A stretch of 64,000 nt of DNA. It comes from Sordariomycetes sp. S80-01Y. Its lineage: Eukaryota > Ascomycota > Sordariomycetes. This document shows, in pieces, positions 1 to 11,000 of the stretch (position 1 is the first letter of the stretch; the number at the start of each line of letters is the position of its first letter). A program made the position numbers and the translations under genes. The stretch covers positions 310,001 through 374,000 of the forward strand of contig JAXQJY010000025.1 of NCBI GenBank assembly GCA_037042185.1, read 5' to 3'. A model generated the notes under the pieces. The model searched no databases. It worked only from the letters and a program-made list of their open reading frames with translations, and had not been told where the DNA came from.

Positions 1-26
1 AGGAGTGTGGGCAATATTATGTGAGA

Positions 27-142
27 TTATCAAGCTCGAGACTCGCTTCGAACGAACTGCAACATACTACAACGCACCAAGACAAAAGAACCAGGCGGGT
101 GAGCAATATGATGCAAGGTTATCAAGCTCGAGACTCGCTTCG
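27..142. repeat. 24-base direct repeat, two copies
   Basis: The same 24 bases occur at 27-50 and 119-142 (core caagctcgagactcgcttcg) with a 92-base period. The flanks are also alike (gcaatattatg before copy 1, gcaatatgatg before copy 2), so the duplicated unit is probably about 40 bases. It lies upstream of the cupin gene. It could be an ancient local duplication or a paired protein-binding element; nothing else in the window matches it by eye. Confidence 0.6.
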
Positions 143-327
143 GACCAATCTTGTGTGAGCTGAGTAGTTCCTCTTGATTAATCCTGCCTTTGGCATTGGG
201 TGCCGGCTTCCTTGGTCGGGTGACTCGGCAAGTTGTACACAGAGAGTGTAAGAAAGGAAGTATGTGCGACCCGTCAAAGGCGACCGTACACAAAGATCAA
301 GAGCGTGAACAGAAAAGAAGGCAATGA

Positions 328-334
328 TATAAAG
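328..334 (+). promoter_or_regulatory. TATA-like element upstream of the bicupin gene
   Basis: TATAAAG about 157 bases before the start codon at 485, followed by a pyrimidine- and CA-rich leader. The distance is plausible for a fungal core promoter with a leader of roughly 100 bases. This is inferred from sequence only. Confidence 0.35.
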
Positions 335-484
335 TTCGGGAATTACCTTCGTTGAACTCGAAGCTTTGAGAGGACAACTGCTCAACAGACAGAAAGCTAT
401 AACACTCTGATCCAATATTTTGAAACATCCTTTTCGGAACATAACTCCACGTCTACTTCAAGACGTCAAGAAACAAAACACATA

Positions 485-1435
485 ATGGCCTCCGCAGCTG
501 TACACCCCGTTGCCGTCCATGACAGCGCTGAGCTCTTTGCAGCCGCTCAAGTCGTTGACAGGATCCTCAGGGGCCTTGGCCGAGAGAACAATGAGAACAC
601 GGGCGTTCTTACCTCGCGCGACCCGGGCGTCATCTCCGCCAAAGAGGAGCTGACGAACCTCGTCTCGCCTCACTTCGACGGCGTCACGCGATGGTTCGTG
701 CCCGTAGCCCCTGTCTTGCCCATGAACTGGACTGGGAGGTTCAGTGCCTACACCACCTACCTTTCCTCTGGGGCGGCTATGACCCCGCGGACCTTGAGCA
801 CCAAGGAGGTTGGCGTGCTGAAGATTATTGTCAGCGGCTCCATCGAGCTCCGAGGCAACTCCCAGTCCCTCACTCAGGGCGACTGGGTCTGGCTTCCGTC
901 CGGAGGAGAGTACTGCTTCCGAGCCGGGGAGGCTGGTGCTCAGCTGTTCACCATGCTGCCCTGTGCTGAGGACAACAGCGACCCCAGCCAGGACGCCGGT
1001 CTGCCAAACAAGCTCATCAATGGGACCTTCATCACGTCCCGTGACGCCCCCGTCGAGGCAGCACAGACCAAGTTGAGCCATCTCGAGCGCCACTTCGAAA
1101 CTGCTCAAGAGGGAAGCATCTCTCACAAGTCCTTCCCATTCGCACCACGTCTGTTCCATGCACAGTGCAAGCCCGGCGCGGAACCTGGGCGCTTCTGGGC
1201 CTGGCTCGCCAACATCGCTCCTGGGACCGAGGTCACTCCTCACTTCCACGAGAGCGAGAACCTCGCCGACGTGAAACTAGTTGTCAGTGGATCTATCTTC
1301 GCCAACGGGCGCGAGCTTACGGCTGGGGACTGGTTCTGGGCCCCAGCTGAGGGGTCTTACAGCTTCACTGCTGGTGAACGCGGAGCCTTGCTCGTCGGCT
1401 CCTGGCCCCACAATGCAGGAAGCCTTGATGAGTAA
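485..1435 (+). CDS. Bicupin-domain protein (ChrR/RmlC-like cupin)
   Basis: A 316-residue single-exon protein with two tandem cupin barrels, roughly residues 85-160 and 235-310. The halves are visibly related: each holds an IVSGSI/LVVSGSI strand followed by a GDWVWLP/GDWFWAP strand. The second barrel keeps a metal-site signature, TPHFHESE, with His253 and His255. The first barrel has TPRTLS at the matching place and so has probably lost its metal. Cupins of this kind serve as dioxygenases, isomerases, cyclases or sensors, and they occur in polyketide loci as tailoring enzymes. There is no signal peptide, so a cytosolic location is expected. The ATG follows a short CA-rich leader. The substrate cannot be told from sequence. 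A long open frame on the opposite strand is a shadow caused by GC-rich codon use. Confidence 0.85.
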   Translation: MASAAVHPVAVHDSAELFAAAQVVDRILRGLGRENNENTGVLTSRDPGVISAKEELTNLVSPHFDGVTRWFVPVAPVLPMNWTGRFSAYTTYLSSGAAMTPRTLSTKEVGVLKIIVSGSIELRGNSQSLTQGDWVWLPSGGEYCFRAGEAGAQLFTMLPCAEDNSDPSQDAGLPNKLINGTFITSRDAPVEAAQTKLSHLERHFETAQEGSISHKSFPFAPRLFHAQCKPGAEPGRFWAWLANIAPGTEVTPHFHESENLADVKLVVSGSIFANGRELTAGDWFWAPAEGSYSFTAGERGALLVGSWPHNAGSLDE

Positions 1436-2599
1436 GGCAGCCAGGCCTTGAAATCACAGTGGTGAGGGGACCTAGGTGACCATTGATTGATCTTTGTCCA
1501 CTCATAGAAAAGATAGCCAATCTAATTCTCCTCCTCCTACTTTCGCTAGTCCCATCTTAGTTCTAACGCTGATCCGTGTGATGGAAGTCAAGTTCTCGTG
1601 TCTCGTGATATCATGGAGCATTCGCAGACATGAGGTCTTCCGTCACCGCGTTGCATGAGATCAATTGTTCTTGTCCGCACCCTTTACCGGACGTCGCCTT
1701 CCGGATCATACCCACCGTCTATTAGTATCTCACTCCATGTTCTAGCATGTCCTAATTGAGACAACAAACAATATCACATGCAAATCGACGAGTCATCCCA
1801 TGGCCGAAATACGAGCCTTTCAGGATCTCATACGCATCATCGCTACCCTTACAAGTAGAAAAGTAGGTCTGAAAGTAGATAGAAGGCGTATGTTGATGCA
1901 ATCCCGAGGTTCGCCCATTGTGGCGAGTCCCTGCGAAGAATGTATTTAGCCTCGCGACATTTCTCTACATAGTTCCCAGTAAGCTTACTGGTGTAGATCT
2001 AGCAATTTGCAGTGAATAGTCCTAACCCTTGATGCATGATGCTCCCTGCTTCGGTAGGGTGGTATTGTTTTCTTACAGCCAAGATTTGCAACCGAGAGGA
2101 GGCTCAGGCAGGGAACTACATGCAGCTCGCTTGGAGATAACCAGTAGCGGAGATCTAGACCGGGCCGATCGGGATCTCGGCAGTCTGATGGTTGGACTAT
2201 AGCTACGCGAGAAGATGTGAAATCAGATACGATGACCAGAGACGCAATTGTGTACGGCATTATCGCTAGCATCATCCCCAGAGACCGAACCCCGCCTTGG
2301 TGTGCAGTACAGTCAGCGACCTCATCTGGGTCAACATGTTCCACCGCACCGCTTTCAACACGAAACGGACGCACCTCTGCTAAAGCAATGGGAAATAAAT
2401 CCCCCCCGAGCCCGAGGTACATGCCACAATCATTTGCCGATGAGCCGAGATTGGCTCGTGTTTTCCCGCGGACACGGACAGCCGCCTCTCTACCTCGAGA
2501 GTTTGAGGCCTTCTCAGAAGTCTTCACTTCTTCTCGTCTCATATGATAGACTCACTTTTCTGTTCTCTTTGAAGACGTTAGTTTTACACTGAGCCAAGT
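1436..2599. other. Intergenic, bicupin to cysteine peptidase
   Basis: About 1.16 kb. A 185-codon frame on the minus strand (1985-2542) and two overlapping plus frames are present, but none shows a recognisable domain, a good start context or splice structure. I see no supported gene here. Confidence 0.5.
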
Positions 2600-4236
2600 A
2601 TGGGTGCACAGCAATCCAGATTGGCCGGGAGCAATTCGCGGCCTGTTGCGCGGGTGGAGAGGAACGAAGTTCGCCGAACTCCGCAAATCAATCCACTGAA
2701 CGAGAAATTCCAAACCGTCTACCTGAATGAGGACCAAACTCCCCAAAGGCCGGCAGTTTTATCGGAGACGGGTCGAGTGTGTAGAGCGAAGGCAGAAAAC
2801 TATGTTCGCCAACTGCTCAAGGATCCCAAGAACCGACTCGGGCTATCAGCCTTGAGCACCAACAATCTGTCGCAGGTATGTATAAGAGTGACCACTTCTA
2901 CATATTTAGCTGTTTGTGTGAGAGGGCCCTAGACGGGAGCCTACCTTGCACATTATCTCCTGTTTACCGAGGCGTGATAAGGCTTACACGATGGTTCTAC
3001 CAGGTGCTCGAAACCCCATCGACGATTTTGAAGGATGGTCAAATTTTCAACGTCGCGATCCCTTCAGAAGGGTCACCCATCACCGATCAAGACAACAGCG
3101 GAAGATGTTGGATCTTTGCGGCAACCAACGTCTTCCGAATCGCAATCCAGCAGAAGTATGACATCAAGAAGTTCGAATTAAGCCAGGCGTACCTCTTCTT
3201 TTGGGATAAGGTAGAGAAAGCAAACCACTTTCTTGAGTCGATTCTAGACACAGCAGATGAAGATCTTGACAGTAGGATCGTCAGCTCGCTCAACGCCAGC
3301 CCTGTCGAAGACGGCGGGCAATGGGACATGATCGTCAACCTCGTCAGCAAATACGGCATCGTCCCGAAGGCGCTGTACCCGGACTCATGGAATGCTCAGA
3401 ACAGCACGGCCATGACCCGCCTGCTGTCTGCTAAGCTCCGGGAAGACGGCTTGCATCTCCGTAGCGCCGCCGCAGCAGCGAAGGGAGACGGGGCACGAGG
3501 TCTGGAGATTACAAGAATGAAGGATGGAATGATGCAGGACGTCATTCGCATTGTGACGCTGTGTCTCGGCCCGCCACCTGTCGCAGATGAGATGTTCACT
3601 TGGCAATTTTACAACTCATCCGACCAGTACCAGAGCGTCTCATTGACGCCGCTCGAGTTCGCAAACAACACTCATGTCAAAAGATTCATCTCTCTGGTCA
3701 ATGATCCTCGGAATGAACTGAACCAGCTGCTCACAGTCGATCATTTGAGCAACGTGTGGGGGGGTAGACAAGCTACTTATGTCAACGTCGACAAGAACGT
3801 GCTTAAGCAAGCTTGTATAGCCATGTTGAAGAAGGGACTTCCCGTCTTCTTTGGCTCTGACGTTGGGAAGCAGAGCGACGGGTCAAAGGGCATTATGGAC
3901 ACCGATCTTGTTGACTACGAGCTTGGGTTCAACGTCAAGCTCGGAATGTCCAAAGCTGAGCGTTTACGCACGGGGGAGAGCCAGATGAACCATGCCATGG
4001 TCCTGACGGCTGTCCATTTGGACAAGAACGGCTCAGCGGTGCGCTGGAGGGTAGAGAACAGTTGGTCTGCTTCCTATGGGACGGATGGATATTTTGTCAT
4101 GTCTGACCGCTGGATGGACGAGTTTTGCTACCAGGCCGTCGTTGATCCCAGTGTAGTAGACAAGAGTGTCAGAGACGTGCTCAAGCAAGATCCAAAGGTC
4201 CTCCCACTCTGGGACCCGATGGGTGCCTTAGCATAA
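2600..4236 (+). CDS. Bleomycin-hydrolase-type cysteine peptidase (family C1B)
   Basis: Papain-fold aminopeptidase of the bleomycin hydrolase/Gal6 family. These form hexameric cytosolic barrels that trim peptides and hydrolyse the amide of bleomycin and thiolactones. Two exons, 2600-2875 and 3004-4236, are joined by a 128-base intron (donor GTATGT, branch-like CTTAC, acceptor CAG), giving 502 residues. The catalytic triad is complete: Cys127 in NSGRCWIFA, His422 in MNHAMVLT and Asn444 in VENSW. The family signature ELSQAYLFFWDK is also present. The N-terminus begins MGAQQS, a possible N-myristoylation site (Gly2, Ser6). It lies 0.8 kb before the PKS on the same strand. It may be an ordinary housekeeping copy or may act on a cluster product or its thioester; sequence does not decide. 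Confidence 0.9.
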
Positions 4237-5028
4237 CTTATTTGTTCTCGTTATGACAATGGTTATGCCCGGATGAGTCTAGCGAACTCATTGGAAATCT
4301 AGTCTAAGTCCTCAAATCCCCCGTTGCGTAAGAAATTGTCAGGGCTACATTAAATGTCATCCTCGATCCCGGAGAGGTCTGAAAATTACGAGTGTCGCGA
4401 CATTTAAGAAATTCCGCTCAGCAGGAAGATTGACAACAGTTTGGAATATTGCCACGTAGAGCATGGTGTGAACGTTGCGGGCAGAAGGTATTACAATTGA
4501 GGACAATAGTGGGGAGGGGTAAACAGTTGTGAAACAGTGCCTTTTCAATCATTGCCAATTTTCTGCTGATTTGCTTGTGATGGATGTAGGATGATCTCGG
4601 TAAGATCAGCATTCAAGATGTTTGTCAATACCAGCATAGCTGTTGTTGCTGCTGTACGTAGGGTAAGACCTATTATGCGCCCATGCATACACTAACCGAG
4701 GCATGCAGGTGGGTGGGAGAAGGGAGCTAAGGCCGGGCAGGGATCAGAAGGAGTGGGTCTGTTAGCTGTCCCGCCTTTTACGAAGTATAGGTATTATGGA
4801 GCTGGAGGGTGGGCGTGGCACAAACAACCCAGGGCGATAAGTGACATGGGTTTAACGCGCAACGGCTGGCGGGACCATCCTCGTTGCATAACTTGTATAA
4901 GCTACAGTAGAGCAGATATCTCGTCACATGAGTTGGTCGATATATAAGGAAGCTAGAGCAATCGATGGCTTAGGATTTTGTCCTAGATCTCCAAGACATT
5001 ATTTACCCCCCAAGTTTCTCTTAACGCA
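4237..5028. other. Intergenic region and PKS promoter
   Basis: A 792-base gap between the cysteine peptidase and the PKS. It carries the PKS core promoter at its right end (TATATAA at 4941). No gene is supported here. Confidence 0.5.
4941..4947 (+). promoter_or_regulatory. TATA box of the PKS gene
   Basis: TATATAA 88 bases upstream of the PKS start codon, in an otherwise AT-moderate promoter. This is the clearest core-promoter element in the left half of the window. It implies a 5' leader of about 50-60 bases. Confidence 0.5.
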
Positions 5029-8000
5029 ATGGGGAGCACTTCTCTTAACAGCAATGGCCGCACTGGCATGGAAGTAGAATGGGCAACAGAACCCATCGCT
5101 ATCATCGGGCTAAGCTGCAAGTTTGCAGGTGATGCAGGTAGTACTGAAGGCTTCTGGAAGATGATCACCGAGGGCCGTAGCGCCTGGTCTGAGCCTCCAC
5201 CGTTGCGATGGAACGTGGAGGGCGCCTATCACCCGAACAAGGACAAGCTCGGCACAACCAATGTCAAGGGTGCGCACTTTCTTAAAGAAGACCCTGGATG
5301 CTTCGATGCCGCCTTCTTCGGCTACTCGGGCAGCCTGGCGGCAGCTGTCGATCCACAGTACCGCATTCAGCTCGAGTCGGCGTACGAGGCGCTCGAGAAC
5401 GCTGGGCAACCGCTTGCCCAAGTAGCCGGCTCCAGGACATCTTGTTACACTGCCATCATGACACATGACTATCACGACGGCCTTGTGCGCGACGGGGACA
5501 ACCTACCGCGCTTCTTGGCTGTGGGCACGCTGTCGGCAGTATCGGCGAACCGAATATCGCATTTCTTTGACCTCCGGGGCGCGAGCCTCACACTTGACAC
5601 AGGATGCTCTGGGGGTATCGTTGCCCTGCACCAAGCAGTGTTGGGGCTCCGGGCGCGGGAGGCCGACATGGCTATCGTAGGTGGGTGCAACCTCATGCTG
5701 TCGCCCGATCATTTCAAAACATTCTCGTCTTTGGGTATGCTCTCCCCCGACGGCATCTCATACGCCTTCGACTCCCGCGCGAATGGATATGGCCGTGGCG
5801 AAGGCGTCGGAACTATTGTGCTAAAACGCCTTGAAGATGCTCTCGAGGCAGGCGACCCTGTCCGCGCCGTCATTCGCGAATCACTCCTCAACCAAGACGG
5901 CAAGACGGACACAATCACGCAGCCGTCAGAGGCAGCACAGATTCAGCTCATGCGAGACTGCTACAGACGCGCAGGGCTCAACCCAAGTGGCACGCAGTAC
6001 TTTGAAGCCCACGGCACTGGCACGCCTACAGGAGACCCTATTGAGGCACGGGCTATTGCGGCCGTGTTTGGCACGCACTCGGACGCGCGGAGACAGACGC
6101 GGCCGCTTATTATTGGGTCTGTCAAGACGAGTATCGGTCACACTGAGGCAGCCTCAGGCCTAGCAGCTGTCATCAAAGTAGTCTTAGCGATGGAGAGAAA
6201 CCAGCTCCCGCCTAGCATCAACTATGAAAGGCCTAACCGCGAGATGCGATTTCAGGAGTGGGGGCTTGAGGTGGTCACTGAGTCGCAGCAGTGGCCGGCC
6301 CCGGAGGGCGAGACTCGGCGAGCTTCCATAAACAATTTTGGGTTTGGAGGGACCAACAGCCATGTCATTATTGAGGAAGCTAGTCCTTTCCTGAATGGGG
6401 GGTCCGCAGAAAAGACAAAAAGTCCTAATGGCCACACAGATAAAAATGCTCAAAGCCAAGCAAATGGCAGCAGTCATGACGAAACGGGGAGCGAGGTGTT
6501 GGTGTTCTACGGTCGCGATGAGCAATCCTGCCTGAGGATGCTCTCAAGCGTTAAGTCATACCTCGAACGACAATGCAGCATCCCGGGCACTGACCAGGCC
6601 AGGCTCATGCGGGACCTGGGTTTCACTCTGAGCTCCCGCCGAACCCGCTTCACTCCAGGTTGGGTGGCAGCCTACCCAGTGCCGTACTCTGACTTGGAAC
6701 CAGGCCTGGCCACCAACAGCCTAGACACGCAGTCTCGCCACCTAAAGCCTGTACGTTTAGAGTCAAAATCGCCGCGCATCGGTCTGGTGTTCACCGGTCA
6801 AGGAGCCCAGTGGCACGCCATGGCGCGGGAGCTCATTAGCTCATATCGTGCCTTCCGAGCGACGCTCGAAGAGGCCCAAGGCTACCTTGACGAGTTTGGA
6901 GCGGACTGGTCTCTGGTAGAGGAGCTGATGCGTGACGAGCTGACCACGCGGGTGAACACCACGGCGCTGGGCATTCCCATTTGCGTGGCCGTGCAGATCG
7001 CGTTGGTCTGTCTGCTCAGGTCCTGGGGGATCGAGCCAACGGCTGTCACGTCGCACTCTTCGGGCGAGATAGCTGCGTCATACACCGTCGGGGCGTTGAA
7101 TCTGCGGCAGGCTATGGCGGCTGGATACTACCGCGCACTCCTTGCTGCCGAGAGAAGCTTGAGCAGCGGGGCTGGGAGCCCCAAGGGAGCCATGGCAGCT
7201 CTTGGAGTAGGGCAAGAGACCGCGGAGCGAGACTACCTGGCGAGACTCATTCCAGAGGATGGAAAGGCTTTGGTGGCATGTGTCAATAGCCCTAGCAGCG
7301 TCACCATCGCTGGGGACGAGAGCGTGGTGCAGCAAGTCCTGGACATGGCCGTGGAGAATGGTGTGTTTGCTCGCCGTCTCAAGGTTGACATGGCCTATCA
7401 CTCGCACCATATGATGACGCTGGCCGAGGCTTACAGGAAGGCTCTTCACGCGGCCAGTGAGACTACAGTCCAGAAAAGACTCGACGTTATATTCTCATCG
7501 CCCGTCACGGGCGGACGCGTTACGCACTCAAAGCAGCTCGTGGACCCGGACCATCTGGTGCGAAGCCTGGTTCAGCCCGTCGAGTTCGTCAAGGCCTTCA
7601 CCGACATGGTCCTTGGTCGTGTAGACGAGTCTGACCCGAGCGGGAGCAACATTGACATTGTCATCGAGGTCGGACCACACACGGCATTGGGCGGCCCCAT
7701 TAAGGAAATCATGTCGCTCCCGGAATTTGAAGGCTTGAACGCCGTGCCCTATATGGGCTGTTTGAAGCGCGGCGAGAACGCGCGCGACTGTATGCTCAAC
7801 CTGGCTGTAGGCCTCGTACGCAAAGGCTATCCGCTCGAGCTGTCCCGGCTAGGTGTTGACGGCAAGGGCTATGAAAAGCCCGGCATCTTGACGGACCTGC
7901 CTCCATACCCATGGAATCACAGCATTCGGCACTGGGTCGAGCCTCGCGCGCACAGAGCCTACCTCCAACGGAATCAGGGCCCCCACGACCTCTTGGGGAT

Positions 8001-11000
8001 GCCGGTTCCCGGGGCGAACCCAGATGCATCTGCTTGGACGCAGAAGGCCCGCGTCGCTGACCACCGCTGGCTGGAGGACCACGTCATCCAAGGTGCTATT
8101 CTTTGGCCTGGCGCCGGATTTGTCTCGCTGGCCATCGAGGCTATAAAGCAGCAGGTCACGGCCGCGAGGCAGAACAGCACGCAAAGCACAATCGTGGCGG
8201 GCTTCAGACTACGCGAGGTGGAAATAGAACAGGCACTGGTGGTACCTGACGACGACAAGGGAGTTGAGATGCAGACGGTGCTCCGCTCCGTGAACGACAA
8301 GGTAATTGGGGCTCGCGGTTGGAAGGAGTTTCAAATCTTTTCGGTCACCGCGGACGGCCGGTGGACGCAGCATGCCAGGGGACTCATCATGGCTGATACA
8401 ACGACAACGACGCTGGGCCAGGATCGAATCATGTCTAACCCCCTGAACGAGGCGGTCTTCATACGGCGCATTGCTCCCCAAGCCATGTGGACGGGCCTGC
8501 ATAACCTCGGCATGCGCCACGGGCCCATGTTCCAAAACACCAAAACCATAGTGCAAGACGGAATCGTTCAAGACGGCGTCCGTGTCGCTGTGACCACCTT
8601 CAGCGTGGCTGACTGCGCTGCGGATTTCGAGTCCCCGACTAGCTGCGTTCTACACCCGACCACGCTAGACTCAGTATGGGTCACCGGATACGCGGCTCGG
8701 CCCGAAGCTGGGTCCAACGACGAGACTGCCAAGGTCCCACGGTCGATCAAGAACCTCTGGGTCTCGGCGGCCATACCCACGGCCCCGGGACATGTCATGG
8801 CCTGCCATACCAGGCTGGTACATACAAGCACGCAGACCATGCAAGGTAATATGACCGTCATTGATGGGGCGGAAAACGGCCGGCCAGTGCTAGAAGTAGA
8901 GGGCATCGTCTACCAGTCCCTGGGCCGCAGCGCCGCAACTAGCAACCGACAGGGGCAGCAGAGGCCAGAGTTGGCCACGAAGGTCGAGTGGGCACCAGAC
9001 CTCAAGCTCTCCCTGGGGCTGCCTGGCGGCGCGTCCGCAGCTGCTAAGGCTAGACTGTGGCCACCCTCCTTGACGGACATGAACCCCAACGAACGGGCCG
9101 TCCTGATGCTCCTGCGACGGGTTTGCGTCTATTTCTGCCACGACGCGATACAGACGCTCGCAGACGTGGAAGTAAACAAGCTACCGCCACAGTACGCCAT
9201 GTATTATAAGTGGATGACGCAGGTACTCGATCTGGCTGCATCACGCCGCCTGGGGCCTGACAGCGACATGTGGACGAGCGATGCCGATCTGACAAGGGAA
9301 ACGAACATCGGTCTTGCTAAGGCACAGAGCGTCGATGGGGAGATGATGGCTCGGCTAGGTCCCTTGCTAGCACCCATGCTCCAAGGCGAAAGGACGCCGC
9401 TCGAGGTCATGACGGGGGATGAGTTACTATCCAGATACATGTCTGACTCCCTTCGGTCCGCCCGGGGCTTTGCACAGTTTGCCAATCTGCTTCGCGCCGT
9501 CACGCACAAGAACCCCCGCGCTCGCGTCCTCCAGATCGGGTCGGGTTTAGGTGGGGGAGAAGCGACTCGTTACGTACTAGGGGCGCTCGGGGCTGGTAGC
9601 GAAGGCGGCCCATTCGTCCAGAGCTGGCACTTGACCGACGCGGACCCGAGCGCGCTCGAGGCCGCGCGTGCTGAGTTCGCGGCGCGTAGCAGCTTCTTCC
9701 TGGACCTTCAGGCCGACGTGCTCGACATAGAGCACGATCCCGCAACCCAGGGTTTCCAGCTAGAAAGCTATGACCTCATCGTGGCATGCCGTACTCTGAG
9801 CCCGTGTGGGTCTCGACACAACATAGTCCAGGTCATGACCAATGTCCATAGCCTTATGAAGCCTGGCGCTCACCTCTTGCTCATGGAGACCACGCAGGAC
9901 CAAGTTGATGTACACTTCACCCACGGTCTCCTCTTCCCTCCTGGACCTACACTTGACCGGTACATGCCCCTGGCCTCGTGGGAGCGAATCCTTAAGGCTG
10001 CTGGTTTTAGTGGTGTTGATGTTGCGTTCGACGACTATGAGACCGACCCGTCCATGTGCTCTGTCAGCACCACACTATCGTCGGTTCCAGAACAACCGCT
10101 AGAGCTCCCTGAGAGCAGCGATCTTGTCATCGTAACAAGCAGTCGGACACTGATCCCCGCCGAGTGGCTTCAGCATCTTAGTGCATCTATCGCGAGCGTC
10201 ACTGCGGGCTCTCTTCCTGCGGTGCAGACACTCGAATCTCCGGAGAGCAAGTCGGCATATCGGGATAAGACCTGCGTGTTCGTCGGCGAAATCGAGCAGC
10301 CCCTGCTAATTGATCTCGATGCTGTGACTTTAGACGCTATCCGGCTCATGGTCACGACGTGCAAAGGCCTGGTGTGGGTGACTCGAGGCGGTGCTGTTGA
10401 GTGCACAAATCCGAGCATGGCTCTTGTCAGCGGCTTCGCCCGGGTTCTCCGGAATGAGTATGCGGGTCGCAAGTTCCTTACACTCGACCTCGACCCTTAC
10501 CAGGACGCATGGTCTCAGTCAAACACTGTGGTCATCGCACACGCGATGCGGACTGGCCTTGGGAGCCCTGGTGGCGCGGCCGATGAGAGTGAGCTGGCGC
10601 TCCGCGATGGCCTCCTCCTGGTTCCTCGCATCTACAAAGATGTGCGCAAAAACAGCATGATGTCTCCTGAGGTGCCGGACTGGGGAAGCTTACACGATAT
10701 CCCTGACGCACCACTGGAGCAGCTGGACCGCCCGCTTCGCATGCATGTCGGCATGCCGGGCATGCTAGACTCGCTGGTGTTCGATGATGACCTGGCGTAC
10801 GACGACTTCGCTGACGACGACACTATAGAGATCGAGCCCCGCGCGTATGGTGTCAACTTTCGCGACGTCATGGTGGCCCTGGACCAGCTGCGCGAGCGCG
10901 TTATGGGCATGGAGGTCGCCGGTGTCATCTCACGGCTCGGAAGCCAGGCCGCTGCCCAGGGGTTCGCCGTCGGTGACCGTGTCTTTGGCTTCTTGCGTGG

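Noticed and set aside
458-1249. 263-codon frame antisense to the bicupin gene
   Set aside because: No domain, wholly inside a well-supported gene; a GC-rich codon-use shadow.
1985-2542. 185-codon minus frame between the bicupin and peptidase genes
   Set aside because: No recognisable domain, Arg/Ser-rich composition, overlapping open frames on the other strand and no splice support.
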